From contig OY730443.1 of the NCBI GenBank assembly GCA_963422705.1, forward strand, positions 496,001-560,000: a DNA stretch of 64,000 bases. The letters run 5' to 3'. The notes under the pieces are model-generated. The model did not search any database. It was not told the DNA's origin and saw only the letters and a program-made list of their open reading frames with translations. Positions 27,132-35,277 of this stretch are shown piece after piece (the stretch's first letter is position 1; each line of letters starts with the position of its first letter). A program made the position numbers and the translations under genes. The DNA is from G963422705 sp963422705. Its GTDB lineage: Bacteria > Poribacteria > WGA-4E > WGA-3G.

Positions 27132-28717
27132 CACGGTTTTTCTTCGGTTTTCTTTTCTGCTTGTTGAATTTTTTTCAAACGGGCTTGGTAGCTGGGGGTG
27201 TTAGGCGCTAAAGCTATCGCCCGCAAAATGGCTTGTTCTGCTTCCGGGTACGCCCCTATTCGATAATAGGTGTAGGCGAGTGTATCTAAACGGGAGGCGT
27301 TAACCTCCAATGCTACGGCACGTTCGGCGAAAGCGACAGCTTGTGGCAATTTTTTTCCGTGTGTTGCATAAAGCCATGCCAGATTGTTATACGCATCTGC
27401 CGAGTTTTCATCTACCGCAATCGCGCGTTCAAAAGCGGAGATTGCGGTGTCAGCTTGCTCCAATTTGAGATGAAGTACGCCGAGTCGCACCCAGGGTTGG
27501 GCATCTGCCGGATGGCGTTCTGTCAACTGACGGTAAATTTTAATCGCCTTGTCAGGTTTTTCCTGCTGAACGTAAACCTCTGCGAGTCCATAGTATGCGC
27601 CCGTTAAGGTATTATCGTGCCGAATTGCGGTGCGTAAGTAGGACGCTGCTTCTCCAAATTTGTGTTGCCGCGCATGCAGCCAGCCGAGGTGGAGATATGC
27701 CTCGGCATCGGTAGCATCCAACTGAATGACACGGTGAAATGCTGAGACGGCTCCTGAGAGATTGCTATGCGCCATGTAGAGCCCTCCGAGATTGTGGTAG
27801 ATTGCTACGTTATCCGGATGGAGTTCTGCTGCGATTTGATAGACATGAATTGCTTCCCCGGCGTTTCCGATTTCAAGGTGCGCTTCTGCTAATTTCATGC
27901 GCAGCGCGAGTGCAGATGGCTGTTCTAGCAAAAGTCTCCGATAGCGATTTGTCTGTTCTTGATAGTTTTTCAGCCGCTGGAAGATTAACATCTGGGCTTT
28001 TGCTTCTTCCAGATTCCGTAGAAGGCGATAGGCGCGCGCTAGGTTGTAATGCGTTTCTGCCTCGTATGGGGCTAGTTCTATCGCCTTTCGGTAATACTGT
28101 ACTGCTTCTTCTTGCCGATTCTGTAGAGAGGCAATTCGCCCCAGTCCGTAATAGCTTCGAGCAAGATTTACGTCAAGTTGTAGAGCTTGTCGATAGGAGT
28201 GCTGCGCGGCGCTCAGTTTTCCTCTTTGCAAGTATGTATCGCCTAAGCGAAAAAGGGGCTCCGCGATTTGAGGGAGCAGCGCAACTGCTTGGCGCGCGTG
28301 CTCCTCGGCATCCGCAAACCGGCCTTGCCAATGGTAAATTCTCGCTAAACAGAGATGCGCAACACCATGTGTCTCATCTGAGGCATTCAAAGCCAACGCC
28401 TCGGTATATGCCTCGATTGCATCGCTCAGTTTATCTTGTAGCCGGTACGCCGCACCCAGTTTACAATAGGCATCGGCGTGTTTCTCATCCAGTCGCAAAA
28501 ACGCCTCAAAAGCACTGACAGCTTCGCTGTAAAATCCTAACTTCATTGCGCGCATACCCGTCGCATAGCCATCAGAGACTTCCGCGGTAAGCAGCGCCGG
28601 GAAAAATAGAACGGCGCTCAGGAAAGCGTAAACAATACACGAATGAATTTCGATGAAGAACTGACAAACCCTATCTGATTGTGTGTAACCGATTCCGATT
28701 TTACATTTATCTTTCAT
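27131..28717 (-). CDS. Secreted TPR-repeat protein
   Basis: 528 residues, with a long N-terminal hydrophobic segment (about 24-45, SCIVYAFLSAVLFFPALLTA) acting as signal or anchor. At least 11 TPR units of 34 residues are visible from residue 50 to 515 (for example AVSAFEAFLRLDEKHADAYC, YCKLGAAYRLQDKLSDAIE, YYGLGRIASLQNRQEEAVQ, WVRLGVLHLKLEQADTAIS). It is a protein-protein scaffold in the periplasm. The start has a weak RBS. It shares its 3' junction with the UnbV gene and likely forms an operon with it. Confidence 0.88.
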   Translation of the reverse strand: MKDKCKIGIGYTQSDRVCQFFIEIHSCIVYAFLSAVLFFPALLTAEVSDGYATGMRAMKLGFYSEAVSAFEAFLRLDEKHADAYCKLGAAYRLQDKLSDAIEAYTEALALNASDETHGVAHLCLARIYHWQGRFADAEEHARQAVALLPQIAEPLFRLGDTYLQRGKLSAAQHSYRQALQLDVNLARSYYGLGRIASLQNRQEEAVQYYRKAIELAPYEAETHYNLARAYRLLRNLEEAKAQMLIFQRLKNYQEQTNRYRRLLLEQPSALALRMKLAEAHLEIGNAGEAIHVYQIAAELHPDNVAIYHNLGGLYMAHSNLSGAVSAFHRVIQLDATDAEAYLHLGWLHARQHKFGEAASYLRTAIRHDNTLTGAYYGLAEVYVQQEKPDKAIKIYRQLTERHPADAQPWVRLGVLHLKLEQADTAISAFERAIAVDENSADAYNNLAWLYATHGKKLPQAVAFAERAVALEVNASRLDTLAYTYYRIGAYPEAEQAILRAIALAPNTPSYQARLKKIQQAEKKTEEKP

Positions 28718-28894
28718 TGCAATCTAAAGGGCATACTGAACCGAAGCTCCCCAGATTTCCACTCATGCCAGAAAAGCGGTTTGAACTGCAAATTGGCAGG
28801 CGTCTCACAAACTTTATCGTTCAGCGTTTAAATCCGAAAAGGTATACTCACATTTCGCGAAGGTGCTCCTGACAGTTTGGTCAACTACCCAAGC

Positions 28895-30187
28895 CTAAAG
28901 AGTTGGGCTTGTCATGGCATCAAACAACAAAAGTTGTGTTGCGTTCTGCAAGCCTTCGTCTCGTGCTTCGTTCTTGTTTCTCGCTTCAGTGAGGGTGGTA
29001 ACCCACCGCTCTCCACGAAGGGCAGCAGCTGCCCTAAGAAGTCTGTTTAAAGCAGCATTGTGGTCCCGGGCTAAAACCGTGCCACAAAACTGACAACTAA
29101 AAGTTCGCACCCCCAGCGATAGTCGCTTCGGCGACTTCTCACAGCAACTTGAGCAGGTTTGCGAGGTATTCTTCGGGTTTACTTGGTGGAAATGGAAACC
29201 GTCTCTTTCGGCTATGTTCCCACACCACTCAAAGAAAGTTGCCCAAGACGCATCGCTGATACTCTTGCTGAGGTGTTTGTTCTGAACCATATTTTCGGTG
29301 TTGAGGTTTTCGGCGACTAACACACTGTTTTTCTTATGGTGGTAGAGTTTATAAACGAGTTTACCAATAAAGTCTTTACGCCTGTTGACTATTCGCTCAT
29401 GATGTAAAGCGAGTTTCTGCTGTTGTTTCTTTCTACTCATGCTACCTTTTTTCTGACGCGAAAGGTATGAAGAGTGTTTCCGTGTAAGTCCTTCTGCTTG
29501 ACGATACCACCGCGGATTCTCCTCTTTTTCACCATCGGAAGTCGTTAGATAGTGCGTTGTCCCTACATCAACAGCAATCGCTGCCGTCGGTTCAACTTTC
29601 GGTGTATCCGGGAGTTCACAGGAGAGATGAGCGTACCACCCCGAGGCTTTTTTAACGAGTGTGACTTCTTTCGCATCACCTTGAAGGGGGCGGTGCATGT
29701 ATATCTTAACTTCGCCTAACTTTGGCACTTTCACCCTGTCGTGTTTCCAGACTGTTTTGCGGATTGGGTTCTCGCGAACGCGTATCGTTTTTTTATCCGC
29801 GGTGTGGTTCTTTCGACGAACAACTTTAGTTTGTTTACGCAGTTTCCACGACAGAGACGTAATCCGTTTGCGATGTCTTGGATAGCCTTTTTTCGTGTCC
29901 CCTTCTTCGCAGCGTCTATAGAAACCGTGATAAGCTTTATCCGTGCGTTCCAAGGCACACACTTGCATATCTTGTGGCACTTCACGGAAGTCATCATATT
30001 TTTTACGGGCAACTGTCAGCTTCTGTTGCTGAGCATAGCAAGACACCCGTTCACCTTCAGTCTCCCACGCAACCTTGCGATGATGGCGTGCGGAATTCTG
30101 AAGTTCACAAAGGTGTTCTAACCACTTTAATAATGTCGTTTCCTGTGTTTGCGTCGGATACACAGGGTATCTAAATGTTAACTTCAT
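28895..30187 (-). CDS. tnpB: TnpB, RNA-guided endonuclease family (IS605 OrfB), full length
   Basis: 430 residues, full length. N-terminus MKLTFRYPVYPTQTQETTLLKWL is the OrfB_IS605 N-terminal domain. RuvC-I is IAVDVGTTHYLTTSDG (Asp about 210), RuvC-II is VLVAENLNTENM (Glu), then NPKNTSQTCSSC with the zinc knuckles CSSC and CQFC, and RuvC-III is ARDHNAALN (Asp). All catalytic acids are present. It lacks frameshifts, so it may be active. The known role is homing-like cleavage guided by a 3'-encoded omega RNA; here only about 25 bases separate the stop from the terminal hairpin, so the RNA would overlap the coding end. Confidence 0.92.
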   Translation of the reverse strand: MKLTFRYPVYPTQTQETTLLKWLEHLCELQNSARHHRKVAWETEGERVSCYAQQQKLTVARKKYDDFREVPQDMQVCALERTDKAYHGFYRRCEEGDTKKGYPRHRKRITSLSWKLRKQTKVVRRKNHTADKKTIRVRENPIRKTVWKHDRVKVPKLGEVKIYMHRPLQGDAKEVTLVKKASGWYAHLSCELPDTPKVEPTAAIAVDVGTTHYLTTSDGEKEENPRWYRQAEGLTRKHSSYLSRQKKGSMSRKKQQQKLALHHERIVNRRKDFIGKLVYKLYHHKKNSVLVAENLNTENMVQNKHLSKSISDASWATFFEWCGNIAERDGFHFHQVNPKNTSQTCSSCCEKSPKRLSLGVRTFSCQFCGTVLARDHNAALNRLLRAAAALRGERWVTTLTEARNKNEARDEGLQNATQLLLFDAMTSPTL

Positions 30188-30228
30188 GGTATATCAGGTA
30201 TCAGGCATTTATCCCTTAACAAGTGGGA

Positions 30229-30269
30229 GGCAAGTCCGTAACCTTGCGGTTACGCTTGTTAGACTTGCC
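30229..30269 (-). repeat. Left-end compound hairpin of tnpB copy 3
   Basis: Outer stem GGCAAGTC (30229-30236) with GACTTGCC (30262-30269); inner stem CGTAACC (30237-30243) with GGTTACG (30248-30254) over a TTGC loop. It lies between the promoter and the tnpB start, so it would be in the mRNA leader and could hide the ribosome-binding site. Confidence 0.75.
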
Positions 30270-30283
30270 AACCTGATACTATC

Positions 30284-30312
30284 ATTATACGACATTCTTT
30301 CGTAATTGTCAA
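30284..30312 (-). promoter_or_regulatory. Perfect consensus promoter of the intact tnpB
   Basis: On the minus strand TTGACA (30312-30307), a 17-base spacer, and TATAAT (30289-30284). The -35 box is part of an inverted repeat TGTCAAG-TTTTTT-CTTGACA (30307-30326), which could be an operator or a second, divergent -35. Confidence 0.75.
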
Positions 30313-30352
30313 GTTTTTTCTTGACACAATGGGGTAGCAGGCTTTCCTCCCA

Positions 30353-30370
30353 CAGCTAAAGCAGTGGGCT
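30353..30370. repeat. CCCAC-type hairpin upstream of tnpB copy 3
   Basis: CCCACAGC-TAAA-GCAGTGGG, followed by CTTCACGCC. In reverse complement it reads GAAGCCCAC-like, as at the ends of copies 1 and 2. It may be the left terminus of this element or a leftover end of another copy. Confidence 0.55.
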
Positions 30371-30502
30371 TCACGCCTGAATGCCCGTGAGGAGCCCTTT
30401 GCAAAATGCTTTATTTATAATACGAACGATAATCAGTGTTGATAGAAGGATGTTCCAGTTCCATGTGCCCATGAGTGTGGGAAATTCATCTCTGATAGAA
30501 TA

Positions 30503-30520
30503 GCAGATTTAACAATCTGC
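30503..30520 (-). terminator. Weak stem-loop after the secreted-protein gene
   Basis: GCAGATT (30503-30509) and AATCTGC (30514-30520) with a 4-base loop, 20 bases beyond the stop at 30540. It is not followed by a T run, so termination strength is uncertain. The rest of 30376-30539 shows nothing recognisable. Confidence 0.4.
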
Positions 30521-30539
30521 CGACACTTTCGTTGGGAGC

Positions 30540-31127
30540 CTAATGCGCTTTAATCTGCCCCCATATGGTTGTTAAATTCCCCACTGGCTCCACCGGTAAC
30601 TGGCCTTCTTCAAGGAAAATTGCCCACATAAGGACGGGGTCACCGACGACCTCATCAATCCCAAGCAGTTCAACTTCTCCCTTTTGATAGGGTTCGTTGG
30701 ACTTGTAGATGAAGTACTCGGTTGGTGCATGTGGTGCATCAAGTAACAATATTTCCTCAGTATTTGTGTATCCTTTCGTGAACCAGTCTTTGGGTTCTTG
30801 TCCCCGGTTTTCCGGGCGTTTATGACGACTATCCCAGGCCGTGTAGACATACGCTGGCCTGTCAATTTCAAACGTTAATCGATAGTCTTGCCCACCGGGG
30901 CAGTCTGCGGATGTAGAGACTTGTGTTAGTCCGATGAAATCTTTGGGGATGTTTGTCATCGTATAGTCCCTGTCGTGGAAGAATTTTCCGCCTTCTTCCA
31001 ATTCGGCGGCGGCATAGGTGCCCCCCTTATTATCTTCTATATTCGTAACTTTCACCTGCTCTACAGCAAGGGCGGATACCGTAGCAAGCATGATTAAAGC
31101 AATAGTCAAAATAGGCATCAATCTCAT
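30540..31127 (-). CDS. Secreted protein with LTTxWG C-terminal motif
   Basis: 195 residues from ATG 31127, chosen for the RBS AGAGGTGAG and because the protein then starts with a signal peptide (MRLMPILTIALIMLATVSALA). The earlier in-frame start at 31160 adds a polar tail before the signal. The body has DRDYTMTNIPKDFIGLTQVSTS and RLTFEIDRPAYVYTAWDSR, a beta-rich pattern reminiscent of sugar-binding or hydrolase accessory domains; no family is claimed. The C-terminus VGNLTTIWGQIKAH resembles that of the LamG protein. Monocistronic by position. Confidence 0.65.
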   Translation of the reverse strand: MRLMPILTIALIMLATVSALAVEQVKVTNIEDNKGGTYAAAELEEGGKFFHDRDYTMTNIPKDFIGLTQVSTSADCPGGQDYRLTFEIDRPAYVYTAWDSRHKRPENRGQEPKDWFTKGYTNTEEILLLDAPHAPTEYFIYKSNEPYQKGEVELLGIDEVVGDPVLMWAIFLEEGQLPVEPVGNLTTIWGQIKAH

Positions 31128-31663
31128 TTTTCTCACCTCTATTTCGTTTTTGTTGCTCACTTCAGAACGTGTTCCCTTTTTATAGTAGATTTTACAGTTA
31201 TATTGTTCCCGGCGCGGTTAGCAACCTCACCTACTCGTCAAAGCGGGGTTACGCGTATTGATTCAGGCAGTGCGTGTTTCCGTGCATGCGGGCAGAACTG
31301 TCTACTTATTTTCAGGCTCCACTATAGTTTTTTGGGTTCACATTCCGTCATGAAGGAATCTATTTAGCTCGTAGAACTCAATACAGTTGCGAGATGAATA
31401 GGCTCATTATAAACAGAGTCATTCCGTTCTATGCAAGATTCGGTTTTCTCGTCTCTGTTTGCTGGACGTGTCCGGTTAGAACAGCGCATCTCCTCGTTTT
31501 GCGTGAAATCGGATTAAATAACTGAATTCCTCTTCGATATCACTTTAACTCCTTGAGAAAAAACGGGAATTATGTGATACTTAGAAAGTATATAATAAGA
31601 GTTACTAATTTGCCATAAAATTTATTTTTCAAGCGATTTCGTTTTCATCTGTTCTGATAGGAG
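31128..31663. other. 536-base gene-free gap between divergent genes
   Basis: No gene was found. A TATAAT lies at 31591-31596 without a matching -35 at normal distance. The region is moderately AT-rich near 31560-31640. Promoters for the flanking divergent genes are presumably here. Confidence 0.5.
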
Positions 31664-31969
31664 ATGGCTATGGTTGAACATATCGTCTTACTCAAATTGA
31701 AAGCAGGGGTTTCTTCAACGCAATTAGAAGTCTTGCGCGAGTCGCTCCTAGGAATGGCGGCTGAGATTCTGGGGATTGAATCAATAACGACGGGGGCCAA
31801 CAGTAGCCCGGAAGGCAAAAGCCACGGGTATGGTTACGGGTTCATCGTTCGGTTTACGAACGAAGGGGCGCGCGATGCTTACTTACCACATCCGTTCCAC
31901 CGTCAAGTAGCGAGCGAGCAGATTCGTCCACTTGTAGAGGATGTATTGGTTTTTGATTATACGGCTTAA
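31664..31969 (+). CDS. Dabb (stress-responsive A/B barrel) domain protein
   Basis: 101 residues, or 99 from the second ATG at 31670. Whole length is one Dabb domain: VEHIVLLKLKAGVSSTQLEVL at the start, the YGYGFIVRFTNEGARDAYLPHPFH stretch with the conserved His, and VLVFDYTA at the end. It is a small dimeric ferredoxin-like fold; the members' role is often unclear, some bind small acids. RBS AGGAG. It is the first gene of a catabolic-looking cluster. Confidence 0.88.
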   Translation: MAMVEHIVLLKLKAGVSSTQLEVLRESLLGMAAEILGIESITTGANSSPEGKSHGYGYGFIVRFTNEGARDAYLPHPFHRQVASEQIRPLVEDVLVFDYTA

Positions 31970-32060
31970 TTCAAATTTTGGTTAATGGTATCTGTAATGG
32001 TTCTTGAATCAAGTTGGCCTGGGTTTGGGCCTGGGTGCTTTTCTTTGGGGAGTGAAAAAG

Positions 32061-33449
32061 ATGAGTTGGAATATTGTTGTTGTGGTTTCAGATACGCTTC
32101 GGACGGGGTACCTGAGTCCTTACGGTAATGATTGGATTCAGACGCCAAATTTGGCGCGTTTTGCCGAAGCGAGTGTCAGATTTACAAACGCGCATCCGGA
32201 ATGCCTACCAACAATCCCGACGCGCCGCACTTTACATACTGGCAGACGGGCTTTTCCCTTTAGCCATTATACACCGGTGCCATGGGATAACGTTTATACG
32301 CCCGGATGGCAGCCGATGTCTTCCGATGAACCTGCCATCGCCGAATCACTGGTTCGAAATGGGTATCACACCGGCTTTTTTGCCGATGTCCCCCACTATT
32401 TCGTGCCAGGGATGAATTTCACGCGTGGATTTCGGCAATGGGAATTTGTCCGCGGGCAAGCGGAAGACAGGTACCGCGGTGCTGCAGCTGCCGATACGAA
32501 TCTGATTTCGCGCTACCGTGGAAATCCCGACCGGATTCGCGCGCACATTGTCAACGTCCAACCCGAACGTCCTGAAGAGATGTGGCCCGCCGCCCGCTTG
32601 TTCCGCTCCGCAATTGAATTTGTTGAACAGAATCATAAGAATACACCGTTTTACCTCTATGTTGATGGGTTCACCCCACATGAAACTTGGGAAGCCCCGC
32701 TCCACTATTACGACATCTATGGAAGTCGCGAAGATAGAGAACCGATTTGTCTGAATCTGCCTTACGGTTCGCTCAATGACGCGGAACTCACAGAGCGGTT
32801 GCCAAGTGTCAAAGCGAACTATGCAGGCTTAGTTACGCTCGTTGATACGTGGTTCGGAAGATTAGTGGATACTATCGACAGGCTCGGATTGCGAGAAAAC
32901 ACACTCATTATCTTCCTCAGTGACCACGGTACGAATTTCGCGGAGAACCCGGACAAAGCGACGGGGAAACCCGCGAATTTTATGTACCCCGGCACAATGG
33001 ACATCCCACTCTTAGTGAGCCATCCGTCAGGTGTAAATGCTGGTACAACCTGTGATGAGTTTGTTTATACACTTGATGTTCCCGCTACTGTGATGGCTGC
33101 AAGTCACGTTGAACCTGCAGGTGAAATTGAGGGGCAGAGTCTACTTCCACTTGTTGAAGGCAAAAGTGGTTTTGATTCGCGCGAGTACCTTACCTGCCGC
33201 TATGTCAACTCCGTTTGGTATAAAGATCGCCGGAATTGGTACTTTTCCAGTGTCGATTTTGAACAAGATGTCCGGATGTTCGATCTTGAATCGGATGTAG
33301 CTTGCCAATACAACATTGCGGAACGTGCCACTGAAAGGATTGCGCTTGCAAAAGAACGTATCTTAGCTGATGCCGGGGGGCATTTGTCGCATTACAAACG
33401 CCAAGGTAGGACGGATGCGCTGGGCAGGCCCCAATTTGCTGAAGCGTAA
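32061..33449 (+). CDS. Alkaline phosphatase superfamily, sulfatase-like, with Thr at the nucleophile position
   Basis: 462 residues from ATG 32061, preceded by GGGGAG; the upstream in-frame start at 32004 gives an unrelated extension. The fold is clear: MSWNIVVVVSDTLR, a catalytic-region stretch PTIPTRRTLHTGRR, PFYLYVDGFTPHETW, and LIIFLSDHGTNF. The sulfatase consensus is C/S-x-P-x-R-x(3)-x-TGR. Aligned here, position 1 is Thr51, and no Cys or Ser is there (Cys48 is three residues earlier). Only one Asp is seen at the first metal site (SDTLR). A phosphodiesterase- or phosphatase-like activity, or no activity, is more likely than formylglycine sulfatase. Confidence 0.8.
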   Translation: MSWNIVVVVSDTLRTGYLSPYGNDWIQTPNLARFAEASVRFTNAHPECLPTIPTRRTLHTGRRAFPFSHYTPVPWDNVYTPGWQPMSSDEPAIAESLVRNGYHTGFFADVPHYFVPGMNFTRGFRQWEFVRGQAEDRYRGAAAADTNLISRYRGNPDRIRAHIVNVQPERPEEMWPAARLFRSAIEFVEQNHKNTPFYLYVDGFTPHETWEAPLHYYDIYGSREDREPICLNLPYGSLNDAELTERLPSVKANYAGLVTLVDTWFGRLVDTIDRLGLRENTLIIFLSDHGTNFAENPDKATGKPANFMYPGTMDIPLLVSHPSGVNAGTTCDEFVYTLDVPATVMAASHVEPAGEIEGQSLLPLVEGKSGFDSREYLTCRYVNSVWYKDRRNWYFSSVDFEQDVRMFDLESDVACQYNIAERATERIALAKERILADAGGHLSHYKRQGRTDALGRPQFAEA

Positions 33450-33502
33450 GCGCGGCATGGCAGCGGAATTTCAGGCATTTTTGATACATTGAGACACCAC
33501 TC

Positions 33503-33940
33503 ATGGCACCACGTTTTTCCTACATCAGTCCTCATCTATATGTTCGCTATGGGCATGTTAACACTAGTATCCTTCGTGATGGGAGCCGCGCGCTCTTAAT
33601 CGACGCGAGCGGAAATTCGGTTCACACGACACTTGCAAAATTAGGCATCACACCGGGCGGGACAGTCCAGCTGCGCGTTGAGATTACCAATCACTCAACT
33701 GAGCAACGCGCAGCGCTCGCAAAACCGGTGATTCCACCATCATGGAATTTAGAAATCGGGCCGGTTGAAACGACGATTCCACCGAAAACAGATGGCAATC
33801 TTGTTTTCTCTATTCCGATTCCGGATGATGACGATATTTTGAAAGAGAAACAGAAAATTGTCATTCCGGTGCAGCTTATCTATGATGCTCGTCCTCTCGG
33901 TGAGTTTCGCGAGGCAATCTTTATTCTCAAACACCCGTAA
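33503..33940 (+). CDS. Short protein: metallo-beta-lactamase start joined to an Ig-like domain
   Basis: 145 residues. The first 47 (YISPHLYVRYGHVNTSILRD then LLIDASGNSVHTTLAKLGI) look like the N-terminal strands of an MBL-fold enzyme. Where the HxHxDH loop should follow, the protein instead runs into PGGTVQLRVEITNHS, a beta-sandwich (Ig/CARDB-like) domain that continues to the end. No metal ligands remain. It could be an in-frame deletion derivative of a longer MBL plus Ig-like protein. The RBS is weak. The gene is 54 bases after the sulfatase-fold gene. Confidence 0.6.
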   Translation: MAPRFSYISPHLYVRYGHVNTSILRDGSRALLIDASGNSVHTTLAKLGITPGGTVQLRVEITNHSTEQRAALAKPVIPPSWNLEIGPVETTIPPKTDGNLVFSIPIPDDDDILKEKQKIVIPVQLIYDARPLGEFREAIFILKHP

Positions 33941-33960
33941 TATCAAAGGAGGCTACCTGC

Positions 33961-34380
33961 GTGTTGAACCTATTGCACCCGACTGTTGACATCGCGATTA
34001 CATGTAGTAATTTTGCCGAATCTCTCGATTTCTACCATAAACAGTTGGGTTTTGAGCTAGTGCTGGAATTGGAAATTCCTGAAAGCCTCGCACGTGCAGT
34101 GGGGCTTGCCCCGACAGGGTTCCGGCAGGCCCGCCTCAAAGCCGGCAATACGCTCATCAAATTGATGGATATAGCATCTCCACCGCCACGCCCGGCCGAG
34201 ACGTTCGCTGCCGGGGTGCGCTGGCTCACTTTTTTTGTTGAAAACATTGAGGAAACGGTTGAAAGATTAAAACAGAACGGTGTAGAATTTTTGTCGGAGC
34301 CGGTGAGTGCCCCGGACGCCTCCGGTGTTATTTGCGCGAAGGACCCGGACGGAATTCTCATTGAACTGGTCCAGATATGA
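33961..34380 (+). CDS. VOC (glyoxalase/bleomycin resistance) superfamily protein
   Basis: 139 residues from GTG 33961, with AAAGGAGG 8 bases upstream. Paired beta-alpha-beta-beta-beta modules: HPTVDIAITCSNFAESLDFYHKQLGFELV, then GVRWLTFFVENIEETVERLKQNG, and the end ICAKDPDGILIELVQI. Metal-ligand-like His8 and Glu137 positions are plausible. VOC enzymes isomerise or cleave small oxo-compounds; activity is not assignable. It precedes a PhyH enzyme by 9 bases. Confidence 0.85.
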   Translation: MLNLLHPTVDIAITCSNFAESLDFYHKQLGFELVLELEIPESLARAVGLAPTGFRQARLKAGNTLIKLMDIASPPPRPAETFAAGVRWLTFFVENIEETVERLKQNGVEFLSEPVSAPDASGVICAKDPDGILIELVQI

Positions 34381-34389
34381 GAGTTTTTT

Positions 34390-35277
34390 ATGCAAGCATT
34401 AACCAACATCCAAATCGAAGATTTTCATGAAAGCGGTTATCTCCTCGTTGAAGATGCCCTTGCCCCGGCGGAACTTAACCCACTCATCGCGGAATTTGAA
34501 GCAATTATTGATGCGGGCGCCTCACACCTTGCCGCGCAAGGGAAAATTGATTCCGAGTTTAAGACGGAAGGATTTGATACCCGTTTCGCAAAAATTACGG
34601 CGCAATCTCCCATCGTGTTTCAGAAATTGTTTAGCGGTACGCACACCGGACCTGCCCTCTTCCGGCTACTTATTAATCCAAAACTCCTCGATATCGCTGA
34701 AGCTCTCGTCGGCTCTGAGATTATGTGTCACCCAGCATATCGGGTGCGCCCCAAGCTGCCTGAACATGAGGGAACCCTCGTTCCCTGGCACCAAGATGCG
34801 GGCTATATGGAACCGGAGTGCGATTCAGTTTTACAACTGACGATGTGGATTCCGCTCATCGATGCAACGGTTGAAAACGGCTGTCTTGAGGTAATTCCAC
34901 GCGCACACCGCGCCGGTGTTCTTCGACACCGCAGCGTTAAGGGCCGGCCTTACCTCGATATACCACCGGAGGCGCTTCCGGATGTGAAACCGGTGATTAT
35001 CCCTGTTAAGTTTGGGAGTGTCCTACTTTTTACGAACCTAACCCCCCATCGCTCCATTCCGAATATCAGCCATCAAGTGCGGTGGAGCGTTGATACGCGT
35101 TACCAAGATGCTTCAAAACCGACAGGGTACAAACCCGAAGCCGGTTTTCTCGCGCGGAGCCGATTGTTCCCTGAAAATGTTGTCGCGAGCCCGGCGGAAT
35201 TCAAGCGGATTCGCGATGAACATCAACCCGGTCCGGGGCCTCAAAGGTGGGCACAAGAGGAAATCCAGAATGCGTAA
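34390..35277 (+). CDS. Phytanoyl-CoA dioxygenase (PhyH) family oxygenase
   Basis: 295 residues. Fe(II)/2-oxoglutarate oxygenase fold. The iron facial triad is HxD in PWHQDAGYM (His134, Asp136) plus the distal His220 in TPHRSIPN; a 2-oxoglutarate Arg is about 231. The N-terminus EDFHESGYLLVEDAL is typical. The family hydroxylates small molecules or lipids. It follows the VOC gene and overlaps by 8 bases the next small gene, implying one transcript. Confidence 0.9.
   Translation: MQALTNIQIEDFHESGYLLVEDALAPAELNPLIAEFEAIIDAGASHLAAQGKIDSEFKTEGFDTRFAKITAQSPIVFQKLFSGTHTGPALFRLLINPKLLDIAEALVGSEIMCHPAYRVRPKLPEHEGTLVPWHQDAGYMEPECDSVLQLTMWIPLIDATVENGCLEVIPRAHRAGVLRHRSVKGRPYLDIPPEALPDVKPVIIPVKFGSVLLFTNLTPHRSIPNISHQVRWSVDTRYQDASKPTGYKPEAGFLARSRLFPENVVASPAEFKRIRDEHQPGPGPQRWAQEEIQNA

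Larger units (their letters stand above)
28870..30375 (-). mobile_element. Intact IS200/IS605-type (tnpB-only) element, copy 3
   Basis: Approximate limits. Minus-strand order: a CCCAC-type hairpin (30353-30370), consensus promoter (30312-30284), long left-end stem (30269-30229), tnpB (30187-28895) and a terminal stem-loop (CAAGCC near 28886 with GGCTTG near 28902). No tnpA is present. Its tnpB is a different subfamily from copies 1 and 2. It sits downstream of the TPR gene without breaking it. Confidence 0.8.

Noticed and set aside
27739..28518. 259-codon open frame on the plus strand inside the TPR gene
   Set aside because: It is antisense to the TPR repeats, has no domain pattern and no RBS; its composition follows the opposite-strand gene.
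35090..35269. Upstream start for the Cys-tail exported protein
   Set aside because: It lies within the PhyH gene, and the signal peptide begins exactly at ATG 35270.
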